DNA of 64,000 bases from Cyclonatronum proteinivorum. Its GTDB lineage: Bacteria > Bacteroidota > Rhodothermia > Balneolales > Cyclonatronaceae. Each line of letters begins with the position of its first letter. Within the stretch, counting starts at the first letter, position 1. This document shows, piece after piece, positions 53,840 to 64,000 of this stretch. Made by a program: the position numbers and the translations under genes. The notes beneath the pieces are model-generated. The model saw only the letters and a list, made by a program, of their open reading frames with translations, was not told the origin of the DNA and did no database searches. The DNA lies in NCBI RefSeq assembly GCF_003353065.1, contig NZ_CP027806.1, positions 682,001-746,000 of the forward strand, in the 5' to 3' direction.

Positions 53840-56800
53840 ATGAAATTAAACGAAATTACGCTAAAAAACCGGACGGTCATTCTGGTGCTTGCGGTGATTC
53901 TGGTTTTTGCCGGCGCCTACTCTTACAGCACCATCCCCAAAGAGTCGAACCCGTCTATTGAGATTCCTATTTTTATCGTCAATACCATTTATCCCGGTAT
54001 TAGTCCGGCGGATATGGAAGCGCTGGTGACACAGCCCATTGAGCGGGAGCTGCAGGGGATTAACGGAGTGAAAGACATCCGCTCTACTACGCTGGAAAGT
54101 GTGAGTAGCGTTGTGGTAGAATTTGATCTCGATGTTTCCAATATCGAAGCGAGTCAGCGGGTGCGCGAGCGGGTTGATATTGCGCGCGCCGAGCTGCCGC
54201 CGGATGTGGAAGAGCCCATTATTATCGAAATTGATCTGGATGACTTTCCGATTCTGACCGTCAACCTTGCGGCGGATTACCCGCTTTCGCGGCTGACCGA
54301 AGTCGCCAACCGCATGAGCGATATGCTCGAAACCGTATCCGGTGTCCGTGAAGTGGATATGATCGGTGATGTGGAGCGCGAAGTGCAGGTAAATGTGGAT
54401 ATTGACGCCCTGAATAGTTTTGGCATTCCGCTTCAGGCCCTGGTAGGCGCCATTCAGGGGCAGAATCTCACGATTCCGGGCGGCACCATAGATGTGGACC
54501 GTATGAGCTACCTGATTCGTATCAGCGGGGAGTTTGATGATCCGGACGAAATCAATGATTTGGTCATTGTTGGCGGCGGGGGCGGGGGCGAAGGCCCGGC
54601 TCCTGAAGGACTCGTCTATATGCGGGATGTAGCGGAAGTTATTTTCGGGTTTAAAGACCGGGAGAGTTTTGCCCGCCTGCGTTCCTACAAAGTCAATGAA
54701 AACGGCGAGCTCGTTGATCTGCCCGCCGAAGATATTCAGGACCTTGAAGTCATTTCTCTCAACATCAAAAAGCGGCCCGCAGCCAACATTCTCGAAACGG
54801 TTGAAGCCGTGCTTGCAGCCGTAGAAGACTATCCGCTGCCCGGTGGCACGCAGGTTGTTATTACAGGTGATCAGAGCGAAGATGTTCGGAATCTGATCAG
54901 CGATCTCGAAAACAGTATTATCAGCGGAATGCTGTTCGTGGTGCTCGTGCTGGTGTTTTTCCTCGGTATCCGGAATGCGCTGCTCGTAGGAACCGCGGTG
55001 CCGCTTTCGATTCTGGTAGGCTTCATCGTGCTGCTCAGCCTGGGATACACGGCCAACTTCGTAATTCTCTTCAGTTTAATCATTGCGCTGGGGCTGCTGG
55101 TTGATAACTCCATTGTAGTGGTGGAGAACATCTACCGCTACCGGGAGATGGGCTACGAACGCTTTGAAGCGGCGAAACGCGGTGCTGATGAAGTCGGCTA
55201 CGCGCTGATCGCTGCGACATCAACCCTGCTGGCGGCCTTCATCCCGATGACCTTCTGGCCGGGAATTATCGGGCAGTTCATGGGATATCTCCCTTTCACC
55301 CTGATTGTGGTACTGCTGTGTTCGCTGTTCATCGCGCTGGTGATTTATCCGGTGCTGACAGCCTACCTGGTAAAGCTTGACGGTGAAGAATCCCGCCCGC
55401 GTTCGAAAGGCTTCAAAATGCTGCAATATGGTCTGGGCGTTTTTCTCGTGGTAGCGATTGGTATGGCGAACCCTGTCACCCTGCTGGTAACCGTGCTGGT
55501 TGCGCTGTTCTTTGTGCTCACGTTTAAATTTATGATTAAGCCGCTTTCGGCCGTATTCATGGAGCGGACCCTGCCGGCCATTCTCGACTGGTACCGAAAT
55601 TTCCTGAACTGGATGTTGCGCCGGAACTATAAAATCCGGTATGCAATGCTCCGGAATACTTTCGCCCTCGGCATGCTCTCGGCAGGAGCACTGTTTGCCG
55701 TGCTGGGTGCCGTTGTCAGTATTTTATCCCCTGCGGGGCAGCTACTGATTCTTTTAGGGGGCGTATTTGCCGGACTTGGGGTGATCGGAATTCTGATTCA
55801 CTTTGTGGAAATCATGCTGCGCGGGAACAAGTACTCTATGTACTCCGGTCTGGTACTGGCAGCGTTTATCGGAATCATTCTCGGGGCTGTTTCCCTCGGC
55901 ACGGAGGTCAGTCTCCTGGTTTGGGTTACGCTTATGGGACTGCCGGTTGCACTTGTCATTTTAGGCGGCATTGGGCTCCTTATTGGCACCCGAACGGATA
56001 AACCGCTGTTGGTAACAGACAACCGCGCCCTGCTGCTCAACAGCGTGCTGGGACTCATGGTCAGCATATTCTTCTTATTCACGGTTATCCCTACCGGGGT
56101 GGAATTCTTTCCTGAAACCGACCCCAACCGTATCATTATTGAGCTGGAAGGTCCCATCGGGATGAACGTACATGCAAGCAACGCAACGGCTTACGATGTT
56201 CAGCAACGTCTCTATCAGCTGATAGACGAAGACCCTAAGGTGAAGGCGAATATTGAGAATATTCAGATCAATGTTGGGGTAGCGGGAGATCCGTTTTTTG
56301 GGGGTGGAAACCAGAGTCCGGAACTGTCGCGCCTTACCGTAAATCTGGTGGATTACGGCGACCGGGCTGAACCATCTGCCATCACACTGCGCAAAATGAG
56401 AAGCGTTATCACCGATTTGCCTGACATCATCGTGAGTATTGAAGGGGAAGAAGTCGGTCCCCCAACCGGCGCTCCGGTCAATATTGAAGTGTCAGGAGAA
56501 GATTTTGATGAAGTGGTTCGGATTACCCGTGAAATCACGCAAAAGCTGATTGAAGCCTCAACGACCCGGCAGATTCCCGGTTTGGTGGATATCCGCAACA
56601 ACATCAGCGGCGGCTTACCGGAATACCGGATTCTGGTCGATTACGAGCGCGCCAACCGTTTCGGCCTAAGCCTGGCTGACATCGCTCAGACCGTGCGGAT
56701 TGCCAACAACGGGCTTGAAGCAAGCAAGTGGCGCGACGGCGAGGATGAATACGACATCGTCGTTCGACTGCGCGAAGAAGACCGTCAGAACCTCGAGAGC

Positions 56801-57652
56801 CTCGCCGGACTCAAAATCGGCTCCCCCTCCGGACTGATTCCGCTGGTTGCCGTCGCTTCCTTTGAAGAAGGAACCGGTCTTGGCAGCATCACCCGTCTCA
56901 ACCTGAGCCGTACGGCAACGATCGAAGGTCAGGCAGAGAGCGGCTTCTCCGGCCCGGAGGTGCTTTCACAGGTACAGACCTTGCTGGCTGATTATGTGGC
57001 TGACCTGCCGCTCGGCTACACCGTGCGCTACACCGGCGAAAGCGAAGATCAGGAGGAAGCTTTCGGGTTCCTCACCACAGCCCTGCTGGTTGGCTTTGCG
57101 CTCATCTTCCTCATCATGCTGGCGAAGTTCAACAATGTGAAATCGCCCCTGATCATCATGACTGCCGTAGGGCTGAGTCTGATTGGTGTACTGCTCGGCC
57201 TCATTCTCACGCGCACGCCCTTTGGCCTTATGACCTTCATCGGGGTTATCTCGCTGGCCGGTATTGTGTGCGTGAACAATGTCGTACTGCTCGATTATGT
57301 GAAACAGCTCACGGAAAAAGGCATGAGCAAGCGCGAAGCGATTGTGGAGGCGGGCACCATCCGTTTCCGTCCGGTAATGCTCACCGCGCTCACGACCATT
57401 CTGGGTCTTGTTCCGCTGACCTTCGGCATCAACATCGACTATGTCGGCCTATTTGCCAACCTCGACCCGAACCTGCAGTTTGGCTCTGAAAGCACTGCTT
57501 TCTGGGGACCGATGGGCATCGCCATCATCAGCGGCCTCACCTTTGCGACCTTCCTCACCCTGGTCGTTGTGCCGGTGCTGTACTCCGCTTTCGACTCCGT
57601 AGCCGACCGTCTCAGCAAAAACGTGTACGCAGAGCAGTCAGCCGACGCATAG
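53840..57652 (+). CDS. RND efflux transporter permease with an extended membrane insertion
   Basis: The 1270-residue inner-membrane pump is a proton-driven HAE-type exporter. TM1 ([25 protein letters not shown]), the first porter domain, TM2-6 with [21 protein letters not shown], the second porter domain ([12 protein letters not shown] ...) and TM8-12 are in normal order. It is about 200 residues longer than usual. Residues of about 525-735 contain several extra hydrophobic stretches ([69 protein letters not shown]) between TM6 and TM7. The order of genes and the operator fit a drug or bile-like compound pump. Confidence 0.93.
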   Translation: MKLNEITLKNRTVILVLAVILVFAGAYSYSTIPKESNPSIEIPIFIVNTIYPGISPADMEALVTQPIERELQGINGVKDIRSTTLESVSSVVVEFDLDVSNIEASQRVRERVDIARAELPPDVEEPIIIEIDLDDFPILTVNLAADYPLSRLTEVANRMSDMLETVSGVREVDMIGDVEREVQVNVDIDALNSFGIPLQALVGAIQGQNLTIPGGTIDVDRMSYLIRISGEFDDPDEINDLVIVGGGGGGEGPAPEGLVYMRDVAEVIFGFKDRESFARLRSYKVNENGELVDLPAEDIQDLEVISLNIKKRPAANILETVEAVLAAVEDYPLPGGTQVVITGDQSEDVRNLISDLENSIISGMLFVVLVLVFFLGIRNALLVGTAVPLSILVGFIVLLSLGYTANFVILFSLIIALGLLVDNSIVVVENIYRYREMGYERFEAAKRGADEVGYALIAATSTLLAAFIPMTFWPGIIGQFMGYLPFTLIVVLLCSLFIALVIYPVLTAYLVKLDGEESRPRSKGFKMLQYGLGVFLVVAIGMANPVTLLVTVLVALFFVLTFKFMIKPLSAVFMERTLPAILDWYRNFLNWMLRRNYKIRYAMLRNTFALGMLSAGALFAVLGAVVSILSPAGQLLILLGGVFAGLGVIGILIHFVEIMLRGNKYSMYSGLVLAAFIGIILGAVSLGTEVSLLVWVTLMGLPVALVILGGIGLLIGTRTDKPLLVTDNRALLLNSVLGLMVSIFFLFTVIPTGVEFFPETDPNRIIIELEGPIGMNVHASNATAYDVQQRLYQLIDEDPKVKANIENIQINVGVAGDPFFGGGNQSPELSRLTVNLVDYGDRAEPSAITLRKMRSVITDLPDIIVSIEGEEVGPPTGAPVNIEVSGEDFDEVVRITREITQKLIEASTTRQIPGLVDIRNNISGGLPEYRILVDYERANRFGLSLADIAQTVRIANNGLEASKWRDGEDEYDIVVRLREEDRQNLESLAGLKIGSPSGLIPLVAVASFEEGTGLGSITRLNLSRTATIEGQAESGFSGPEVLSQVQTLLADYVADLPLGYTVRYTGESEDQEEAFGFLTTALLVGFALIFLIMLAKFNNVKSPLIIMTAVGLSLIGVLLGLILTRTPFGLMTFIGVISLAGIVCVNNVVLLDYVKQLTEKGMSKREAIVEAGTIRFRPVMLTALTTILGLVPLTFGINIDYVGLFANLDPNLQFGSESTAFWGPMGIAIISGLTFATFLTLVVVPVLYSAFDSVADRLSKNVYAEQSADA

Positions 57653-57688
57653 ACCATTTCCTAATTTATCCCACTATCAAAGTTGAAG

Positions 57689-57719
57689 GGGCATCCGGTG
57701 ATTCGGATGCCCTTTTTTT
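57689..57719 (+). terminator. Terminator after the RND operon
   Basis: GGGCATCCG pairs with CGGATGCCC around a 6-nt loop and is followed by TTTTTTT. It ends the efflux operon 36 nt after the permease stop. Confidence 0.9.
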
Positions 57720-57792
57720 ATGCAAATGAAGCCGGATTTCAGCATATTTCCAAAGCTTATGTTTCCACCATACCCTAACCAAAATTACGATT

Positions 57793-58203
57793 ATGAATAA
57801 AATTGAGCACATCGGCATCGCCGTCAGCAATCTGGAAGAAGCCATCAAAACCTGGGAAACCCTGCTCAGCACGCCCTGCTACAAGCGGGAAGCCGTCGAA
57901 TCCGAAAAAGTTGATACGGCTTTTTTCCAAACCGGCGAATCAAAAGTTGAGCTCTTGGGCGCGACATCCGAGCAATCCGTCATTCACAGCTTTATCGAAA
58001 AGCGCGGGCAGGGCCTGCATCATGTGGCCTTCGAGGTGGATGACATCCGCGCGGAAATGCAGCGCCTGCGTGAGGCTGGCTTCCGGCTGCTTCAGGAGGA
58101 ACCAAAGCGTGGCGCCGACAACAAACTGATTGCCTTCGTCCATCCCAAAAACAGCACCGGCGTGCTCATGGAGCTCTGCCAAAGTATGCCGGAATCCGAA
58201 TAA
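57793..58203 (+). CDS. mce: Methylmalonyl-CoA epimerase
   Basis: The 136-residue VOC-fold enzyme converts (S)- to (R)-methylmalonyl-CoA in propionate metabolism. Metal ligands appear in IEHIGIAVSN, GLHHVAFEVDD and the terminal TGVLMELCQ (His, His, Glu). The GESKVELLGAT strand and the FVHPKNSTG loop are typical. Length is normal. No mutase genes are in the window. The next gene starts 45 bp later in the same direction. Confidence 0.93.
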   Translation: MNKIEHIGIAVSNLEEAIKTWETLLSTPCYKREAVESEKVDTAFFQTGESKVELLGATSEQSVIHSFIEKRGQGLHHVAFEVDDIRAEMQRLREAGFRLLQEEPKRGADNKLIAFVHPKNSTGVLMELCQSMPESE

Positions 58204-58248
58204 GGTCCGGAAGCCCATCCCCCGAAAATCCCTAAAACCAAAGCCGTT

Positions 58249-59871
58249 TTGACTCATTCACCGCTATCACCTTACCGTTTTTTCGTCCGTCTTATTCAAA
58301 AACACGCCGTATTTGTCGCGCTTTTCGCAGGGATTTTTTGGGGGATGATGAGTTCCCTGCCCGTTCAGGCGCAAGAGGCCGAAACCACAGTTCCGGCAGT
58401 TCCGGATGCGCTGATAAGCTGGATTGAAGCCGGCATGGCAGACTGGGATATTCCGGGGATGGCGGTTTCCATTGTGAAGGAGGATGAGGTCGTGTTCGCG
58501 CGTGGCTTTGGGCTCCGGAAACTCGGTGAGCCGGAGCCGGTGGATGAACACACGCTTTTTGGGATTGCGTCCACAACCAAAGCCATGACCGCCACCATAC
58601 TCGGCATGCTGGTGGATGAAGGTCTCATCGGCTGGGATGATCCCGTTACGCGTCACCTCCCGACCTTTGAGCTTTACGATCCCTACGTGACGCGCACCCT
58701 CACCATCCGCGACCTGCTCACGCACCGGAGCGGTCTCGGACGCATGACCGGCAACCGGATTCAGTTCATGCCCAACCGCGAACCGGCCGAGCTGATGTAC
58801 CGCATGCGTTACATGGAGCCAGAGCGCCCGTTTCGGGAAGGTTACGTGTACAGCAACATGATGTACATGGTAGCGGGTGAGGTCGTTCGCGCGGTCACCG
58901 GCGAGGGCTGGGACAGCTTCATGGAGCGGCGGCTGTTTGCGCCGCTGGGCATGGCGCGCAGCAACACGAGCATCACCCAAATTCCGGAATGGGAAAATGC
59001 GGCCTGGCCGCATCAGCTTATCGAGGGGGAGCTGAAGACCATTCCGCGGCGGAATTTCGACAACGTCGGCGCTTCCGCCTCGGTTAACAGCAGCGCTGCG
59101 GATATGGCGCAGTGGATGCGACTGAACCTGGGCGAAGCCGGCACATTTGAGGGTGAACGGCTTCTCAGCCCTGAAACGGCCCGCGAGCTGTACCGGATTG
59201 TGACGCCCATCCCCGGTAACAACCGCGAAGCGGCTATCACGGCCTACGCCCTCGGCTGGACGGTCACCTCCTGGAACGGGCGCACCATCTACCGGCACGG
59301 CGGCGCGACCGACGGGATGAACACCAACCTCATCCTCATCCCCGAAGAAAATGTGGGCATTTTTATTACGACCAACACCTTCAACACCTTCATGAATGCG
59401 CTGGGCCGCATGCTGAAAGACTACTACACCGGCGCGGAATTCCGCGACTGGCACGCGGTCTATTTGCGCGGCTTCGAGCAACAGTTCGCCCGGGTGCAGG
59501 CGCTGCGGGATGAAATCCATGAGGCACGGCTACCCGGCACACAGCCAAGCCGGATGCTCAGTGCCTACACCGGCCTATTCCACGATCCGCTCTACGACGA
59601 GGTGCGCGTCGTGCTGGCGGAAGCCGGTCTCGAACTGCATTTCTGGGATGACCCGACCCAAGTTGCCGACCTCGAGCACTGGCACTACGACACTTTCCGC
59701 GCGGTCTGGCGTAACCCCGCTCAACGCGAAAAATTCGTCTGGTTCAAACTGGGCCGCGACGGTCAGCCGGACGAGCTGCACGTACAGTTCAGTTTGCGCC
59801 CGCTCCTGCTGCAGGTGGGGGCTTATCCTACGAATTATTATAGGATTGTGAGGTACGGGCGGGTGGAGTGA
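58249..59871 (+). CDS. Beta-lactamase-like serine hydrolase (class C/DD-peptidase fold), exported
   Basis: The 540-residue protein starts at a TTG (58249) with a signal peptide (FVALFAGIFWGMMSSLPVQAQ). The serine-active-site motif S-x-x-K reads ASTTKAMTA (about 105), the YxN motif is VYSNMMYM, and the third element HGGATDGMN is near 360. The C-terminal 120 residues are a DUF3471-like beta domain. It is probably a periplasmic peptidase or esterase rather than an antibiotic beta-lactamase. The unusual start codon is favoured because no in-frame ATG precedes the signal helix. Confidence 0.88.
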   Translation: MTHSPLSPYRFFVRLIQKHAVFVALFAGIFWGMMSSLPVQAQEAETTVPAVPDALISWIEAGMADWDIPGMAVSIVKEDEVVFARGFGLRKLGEPEPVDEHTLFGIASTTKAMTATILGMLVDEGLIGWDDPVTRHLPTFELYDPYVTRTLTIRDLLTHRSGLGRMTGNRIQFMPNREPAELMYRMRYMEPERPFREGYVYSNMMYMVAGEVVRAVTGEGWDSFMERRLFAPLGMARSNTSITQIPEWENAAWPHQLIEGELKTIPRRNFDNVGASASVNSSAADMAQWMRLNLGEAGTFEGERLLSPETARELYRIVTPIPGNNREAAITAYALGWTVTSWNGRTIYRHGGATDGMNTNLILIPEENVGIFITTNTFNTFMNALGRMLKDYYTGAEFRDWHAVYLRGFEQQFARVQALRDEIHEARLPGTQPSRMLSAYTGLFHDPLYDEVRVVLAEAGLELHFWDDPTQVADLEHWHYDTFRAVWRNPAQREKFVWFKLGRDGQPDELHVQFSLRPLLLQVGAYPTNYYRIVRYGRVE

Positions 59872-60223
59872 GTTTGGTTTAGCACTCCCGGATTGCCCCA
59901 AAATCTTCATACATCCCCTCAGGGCTGAGATCAATCCCAACGCCATCCCTGCAAGCGGGGAGTCTTTGTCTTTGACGGATTTCAGCATGCAGGTTTGGTG
60001 ACACGTGTCCTGATACCGGCATCATCGTCAAAACAGGGTTCTTCGGACCGTTTGGCTTACTGTTACCGGATTGCGGAACAAAAAAGGTCGGAATGATAGT
60101 GGGATAGGTTAGTAGTAAACCTCAGTAGTTTATGCCGCAAAAATGGGGGGGGTACTTTGGCTTATTTCCCCGAACTGAAAAAGTAGTAAGTTAGGAAGAC
60201 CAACTTTACTGATAACCCAACCC
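59872..60223. other. Intergenic region before the MFS gene, no gene seen
   Basis: About 350 bp without a supported reading frame. A GACACGTGTC palindrome lies near 60000-60010. The last 80 bp are A/T-rich and may hold the promoter of the following gene. Confidence 0.5.
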
Positions 60224-61495
60224 ATGACTTTCTACACCTTTTTTCGCAAAAATACACGTCTGTTGCTGTTCGGAGTGCTGCTCACTTTTTTTGCAGGCTT
60301 TGGACAGACCTTCATGTTTTCGCTTTTTTTACCCGCCTGGCAGGAAACTTTCGGGTTGAGCAGCGGCAGCTTCGGAACCTTCTATTCGGCCATCACCCTG
60401 ACATCAGCCCTGCTGCTGCCTTACACGGGCGGCCTGCTCGATCGGGTGCCCCTTCAGAAATATACCTTCGCGGTTCTTGGGGTGATGCTGGTCTCAGCCC
60501 TTCTGCTATCGTTTGCGCATACCCTTATCGTACTCTTTCTGGCAATTTTGGGCGTACGTCATACAGGGCAGGGCCTGATGGGGCATATTTCGCAGACAAC
60601 CATGGCCCGGCGTTTTGATGCTGACCGGGGCAAAGCGCTGAGCGTATCATCAGTGGGTTTTTCCCTCGGGGAGGCCGTGCTGCCGGTGAGTGTGGCCCTG
60701 CTGATCGGCGCCATTGGCTGGCGCAGCAGCTGGATGCTTATTGCAGGATTCGTGCTTTTGTGTGCCGCACTCATCATCCCCCTGCTGCTGAAAAATTACA
60801 ATGAGACAGCCCCTGAACCTGAGCGGTTTGGTGCTGCCATAGATGCAGGATCCGATCCGGAAACCCATCCCCCGAAAGAAAAAACATCCCCCGAGACCAA
60901 CCGCTCCTGGACCCGCGCTGAGATGCTGCGTGACCCGAGGTTTTATTTTATACTGCCTGCCGGTTTGGCATCACCAATTTTACTGACCGGTTTTTTCCTC
61001 TATCAGCTGCCGCTTGCTGAATCAAAAGGCTGGAGCATGGCGTGGATGGCGTCCTGCTTCATTGGTTTTGCCGGTGCCAAGATGGTTTTCTCGCTGGGGA
61101 TTGGTCCCGTCATTGACCGTTTCACGGCGCGGGCGGTGTATCCGTTTATGCTGATTCCGATGGTGGTCGGGTTTGTGGTGCTGCTGTTGGGCAGCCATCC
61201 CGTAACGGCGCTGATCTATATGCTGCTCCTCGGTGCAACGGAAGGCATTAGCGGGAATACTAAAACGGCCCTGTTTGCCGAAATCTATGGAGTCACACAT
61301 TTAGGTGCCATCCGTTCGACCCTCGTGACCCTCATGGTTTTTTCGACAGCTTCCGCACCCGTGCTGTTCGGGAATCTGCTGGATGCGGGGGTTGTGTTCA
61401 GCACGATTATTCTCGGGGCGATAGCGTTTGTACTGCTCTCGATGCTGCTTGCGCTTCGGATTACGCCCTGGGCGGAAGCTATATGGGGAAGCTGA
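60224..61495 (+). CDS. MFS transporter, unknown substrate
   Basis: The 423-residue protein has twelve predicted membrane helices in two sets of six. A long polar central loop (ETAPEPERFGAAIDAGSDPETHPPKEKTSPETNRSW fragment region, about 195-235) separates the halves. The GGLLDRVPLQKY loop 2-3 replaces the usual GRxxDRxGRR motif, and SVGFSLGEAVLPVSV fits TM5 of MFS antiporters. It resembles NarK/OxlT-like or drug carriers only in general layout; the substrate is unknown. Confidence 0.85.
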   Translation: MTFYTFFRKNTRLLLFGVLLTFFAGFGQTFMFSLFLPAWQETFGLSSGSFGTFYSAITLTSALLLPYTGGLLDRVPLQKYTFAVLGVMLVSALLLSFAHTLIVLFLAILGVRHTGQGLMGHISQTTMARRFDADRGKALSVSSVGFSLGEAVLPVSVALLIGAIGWRSSWMLIAGFVLLCAALIIPLLLKNYNETAPEPERFGAAIDAGSDPETHPPKEKTSPETNRSWTRAEMLRDPRFYFILPAGLASPILLTGFFLYQLPLAESKGWSMAWMASCFIGFAGAKMVFSLGIGPVIDRFTARAVYPFMLIPMVVGFVVLLLGSHPVTALIYMLLLGATEGISGNTKTALFAEIYGVTHLGAIRSTLVTLMVFSTASAPVLFGNLLDAGVVFSTIILGAIAFVLLSMLLALRITPWAEAIWGS

Positions 61496-61498
61496 GGT

Positions 61499-61524
61499 AA
61501 GCCGCAAGCCGCAAGCCGCAAGCC
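61499..61524. repeat. Short tandem repeat AAGCCGC x3
   Basis: Three perfect copies of AAGCCGC and a partial fourth lie 3 bp after the MFS stop codon, between convergent genes. Confidence 0.7.
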
Positions 61525-61554
61525 CTGACCTGAATCGCTGAAACCTGATTGGTA

Positions 61555-62997
61555 TCACCGCAGCAGCACCGTGCTGACCCGCTCAAATGCTGCAGGATTG
61601 TTTTCGACCGATTTCACCATAAACCAGCAGGTGATGAGCACGAGCAGATAGGCGGCTGTGAAGATGAAGTAGAACCCGCTGATGAGTAGGAGGGTAAGCC
61701 CCAAAAAGAGGGTAGTCTCAAAAAAGCTGACGAGGGCCGAGGTGTTGTTCATGGTACGGCTGAAGGAGATCACGGTGGAGCCGTCCCGTACTTTTTTAGG
61801 GAGGCGGATGCTCGACCAGTAGCCGGTCAGCAGGGCGGGCGGACTAAGCAGGATGAAGACGAGGAGCTGCTTCCATTCAAATTGCCCGATAAAAAATAAG
61901 ACCGGAAAAGCCAGCACCGCATACCAGCCAAGTACCCGCCAAAGGGAGCCGGTGTAAAACTGCCAGCGCAGTTTTCGGGCTTTGGGACTGATGCTTTGGC
62001 TGCTCCAAAGTTCCGGGAAAAAGCCCCAGTAGTTGTTGTGCAGGTAGCTGAACGGCAGCAGCGGGATGGCCAGCAAATATGCAATATAAGCGGGCAGGTA
62101 TCCCTGAATGAGATAGAGGTAAACCCCGCCCAAAATCAGGATGACAGGGATGACCAGGTAGAGCTGACGGGAGGTCTCGCGCCGGTTATAGAGTTGCGCC
62201 GCGTAGCCCGAAAGGCTGCCCGGTGCTTTGAGCAGGCTGACAAGGGTACTGTTATCGGTTGTGTCGCGGATATGCCGGATTTCGGCGTAACGCTGTGTCA
62301 GAAACATGTAGAACGCCACTGCTGAAACCGCAGCGGTAAACAGCAGGATGCTGCCGGTCCAGGGCATGGTTCCGTAAAATACCGGACGAAACCAGAAGTA
62401 CAGGCCTGCAAAACAGACAGAAGCGGTCGCCGCAAGCAGTGCCGTGAGGGCAGCTTCGGGGCTGATGAGCGGCGCGCCCTCCGTTTGCCGGGAGGCCCGC
62501 CAGAGCTGCACGCTGTGCTTCGTGCCGAAATCAAGCGCCGAAGCTGCGATGATGACAAATAGCCCGTCGAGAAAGAGCCAGGGACCGAGGCTGTAGCTCA
62601 GGATGCTCAGGATGATGAGAAACCAGATGCCGTACACCGTGCCGGGGCGCGTCGTGTTATACAACAGATTGAGCGCACCCGCAGCACGTTCCGATACCGG
62701 GGCATAGGCCGGGATGATGCGTACCGGAAACCGGATGATCGGGAATACGCCGCTGAAAAAAATGATGAAGGCAAGGCTGATCAGAACCGCACTTTCAATC
62801 AGCAGCCGCTGTTCCGTTTCGAGCGTGAGCAGCGCGAGCGCACCAAAGCTGCCGTACAGCAGCAGCACAACCAGAATCAAAATCCGGCCGATGTTCAGCA
62901 GCTTGTTTTCTTCGCCCGTTACCAGCATTTTGGTGCGGGTCTTTATAATAAAGGCCGCCAACCGGATGGTGTTTGGTCTTGTAAGGGTGTTTTCCAT
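61555..62997 (-). CDS. ABC-type transporter permease-like membrane protein
   Basis: This protein of about 480 residues has roughly ten to twelve hydrophobic segments. It has no known motif beyond those, but lies 25 bp behind an ABC ATPase gene on the same strand, so it is probably its membrane subunit. The open frame extends upstream to 63219, but its first 74 residues overlap the ATPase gene and look like an out-of-frame shadow. The ATG at 62997 (MENTLTRPNTIRLAAF) is the credible start. Export of an unknown substrate or lipid is inferred. Confidence 0.75.
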   Translation of the reverse strand: MENTLTRPNTIRLAAFIIKTRTKMLVTGEENKLLNIGRILILVVLLLYGSFGALALLTLETEQRLLIESAVLISLAFIIFFSGVFPIIRFPVRIIPAYAPVSERAAGALNLLYNTTRPGTVYGIWFLIILSILSYSLGPWLFLDGLFVIIAASALDFGTKHSVQLWRASRQTEGAPLISPEAALTALLAATASVCFAGLYFWFRPVFYGTMPWTGSILLFTAAVSAVAFYMFLTQRYAEIRHIRDTTDNSTLVSLLKAPGSLSGYAAQLYNRRETSRQLYLVIPVILILGGVYLYLIQGYLPAYIAYLLAIPLLPFSYLHNNYWGFFPELWSSQSISPKARKLRWQFYTGSLWRVLGWYAVLAFPVLFFIGQFEWKQLLVFILLSPPALLTGYWSSIRLPKKVRDGSTVISFSRTMNNTSALVSFFETTLFLGLTLLLISGFYFIFTAAYLLVLITCWFMVKSVENNPAAFERVSTVLLR

Positions 62998-63022
62998 AGG
63001 AGGCGGCTGTGGCAGGGTGTAC

Positions 63023-63787
63023 TTAACTGAGAAGACGGCGCAGCTGATCGGTACTTTTTTCTTCGGGGGCCAGCAGTTGCATGAGCGAGCTTTCAAGCTG
63101 CGACTGACCGCTGCTTGTAAAGGCATCCATCGTGCCGAAAAAACGGAATTCCGTTTCATGCAGCACAGCAAGATGTGTTGCGACCTGCTCCACATACGAG
63201 AGGTTGTGGGAGGAAACAACTATCACGCGATCGCTGCGGCTGTAGGCGTTCAGGAAGTTGATTACGAGCCGCGCGGAGCCGGGATCAAGGCCGGAGAAGG
63301 GTTCATCGAGCAGCACGAGCCGCGGCTTGTGCAAAAAAGCGAGGATGAGGCCGAGCTTCTTTTTCATCCCGGTCGAAAAAGTCGCACAGCGTTTTTCGAG
63401 CACGCTCAAATCTTCAAACAAATACTCGGCCATGGCCATGACCTGATCCATGTTGCTGCTTAAATCGATGCCGTACAGCAGGGCCGTGAACCGCAGCTGT
63501 TCTGCGGCGGTGAGCTCGGGATTCAGCTGACCCTGCTCGGGCAGCACGCCAATCTGACGGCGCAGGCTGTCGTGTTGTGCCGCATCCAGCCAGCTTTTCC
63601 CGTCAATGAGCAGCACCCCCGAATCCGGCTGATGAATGCCGGTCAGCAGATGAATGAGGGTCGATTTTCCCGCCCCATTGTTGCCCAGCAACCCAAGTAC
63701 GCTGCCTTCCTGCACCCGAAAGGTGAGGCCGTTGAGTACAATCTGTCTCCCATACGATTTGGTGAGGTTTTCTGCCCCTATTTCCAT
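63023..63787 (-). CDS. ABC transporter ATP-binding protein
   Basis: The protein of about 254 residues has Walker A GNNGAGKST, Q-loop GVLPEQGQL, a signature reading FSTGMKKKLGL instead of LSGGQ, Walker B RLVLLDEPFSGLDPGS and the H-loop VVSSHNLSY. The signature form and length fit ABC-2-type exporters such as NatA or CcmA. The ATG at 63787 lies 1 bp from the upstream gene's stop. A TTG 9 bp earlier is less likely. Confidence 0.92.
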   Translation of the reverse strand: MEIGAENLTKSYGRQIVLNGLTFRVQEGSVLGLLGNNGAGKSTLIHLLTGIHQPDSGVLLIDGKSWLDAAQHDSLRRQIGVLPEQGQLNPELTAAEQLRFTALLYGIDLSSNMDQVMAMAEYLFEDLSVLEKRCATFSTGMKKKLGLILAFLHKPRLVLLDEPFSGLDPGSARLVINFLNAYSRSDRVIVVSSHNLSYVEQVATHLAVLHETEFRFFGTMDAFTSSGQSQLESSLMQLLAPEEKSTDQLRRLLS

Positions 63788-63788
63788 G

Positions 63789-64000
63789 CTATACAAAGGT
63801 TACGGGTTCTTTCAGTGCCTGTCTGAGCAGCGTTTTGTAGCGGCTTGCGGGAATCTCCCGGCAGCCAAACTGACCCAAATGCTTGGTGAAAAATTGCGCA
63901 TCCCAAAGCGTAAATCCCCTTTCTGTGAGATGCCGGTGACAAAACCACAGCGCGGCTTTGTGTGCTTCCGGTTCATCCTGAAATACAGATTCAGCGAAAA
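63789..64000 (-). CDS. aat: Leucyl/phenylalanyl-tRNA-protein transferase, 3' part (partial at window edge)
   Basis: The minus-strand frame runs into the window end. The last 70 residues read EAHKAALWFCHRHLTERGF, TLWDAQFFTKHLGQFGC and REIPASRYKTLLRQAL, matching the C-terminal part of Aat, which adds Leu or Phe to N-terminal Lys/Arg of proteins marked for ClpAP. The TAG stop is at 63789-63791. It is the first gene of the aat-ABC ATPase-permease cluster as far as visible. Confidence 0.85.
   Translation of the reverse strand, partial: FAESVFQDEPEAHKAALWFCHRHLTERGFTLWDAQFFTKHLGQFGCREIPASRYKTLLRQALKEPVTFV

Noticed and set aside
58267-59520. 417-aa minus-strand frame opposite the serine hydrolase
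   Set aside because: It is an antisense shadow of a gene with a clear catalytic motif set.
62998-63219. N-terminal extension of the ABC permease frame
   Set aside because: The 74 residues overlap the ATPase gene on the same strand and lack membrane or conserved character, so the start at 62997 is used.

Overview
This window looks like a chromosomal segment from a member of the Bacteroidota/Balneolota/Rhodothermota (FCB) group, most likely a Balneolota-type bacterium. That placement is an inference. It rests on secreted BspA-like repeat proteins ending in a type IX secretion (T9SS) type A sorting domain with the [12 protein letters not shown] motif, on two LruC-domain lipoproteins, on a PID-CTERM-like small exported protein, and on a phasin/PhaR pair. 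No rRNA, tRNA or CRISPR array was recognised.

Layout. 0.4-12 kb is mostly housekeeping: a degenerate THUMP-type RNA methyltransferase, the redox chaperone hslO, adk, an MscS channel, a PHA regulator plus phasin, a sugar-porter MFS protein, and a minus-strand dnaX-ybaB-recR-small membrane protein operon. 12-31 kb is an accessory-rich stretch. It holds a HigBA-like toxin-antitoxin (TA) pair, a YfcC-type carrier, a Rof-like antiterminator, a solitary HsdR-N-type nuclease, a voltage-gated-like K+ channel, a sulfhydrylase, an unassigned protein overlapping a PIN-domain gene, a Kv-beta-like aldo/keto reductase, an intact IS4-family element with target duplication, a MITE-like palindromic element, oligopeptidase B, a DUF2281-like/Doc TA pair, a GNAT enzyme, lpdA, a CBS protein, a broken MNT nucleotidyltransferase and a GluR0-type ligand-gated channel.

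31-39 kb is a surface-protein locus: two large BspA-like T9SS substrates, a small PID-CTERM-like protein and an orphan mosaic T9SS C-terminal module. 39-50 kb carries a YciI-like lipoprotein, uvrA, two tandem LruC lipoprotein paralogues and polX. 50-58 kb is a complete RND efflux operon (TetR-TolC-adaptor-permease) with a candidate operator. 58-64 kb holds methylmalonyl-CoA epimerase, a serine hydrolase, an MFS transporter and an aat-ABC ATPase-permease cluster cut by the window edge.

The main features that gene annotation alone does not explain are: a dispersed intergenic repeat family of about 95 bp (seven clear copies and one degraded), often 50-70 nt after a stop codon in the same sense; a 234-bp element with perfect 18-bp terminal inverted repeats and a large internal palindrome next to the oligopeptidase gene; a candidate TA-like pair (259-aa partner plus PIN protein); and a recombinant-looking orphan T9SS sorting-domain fragment.
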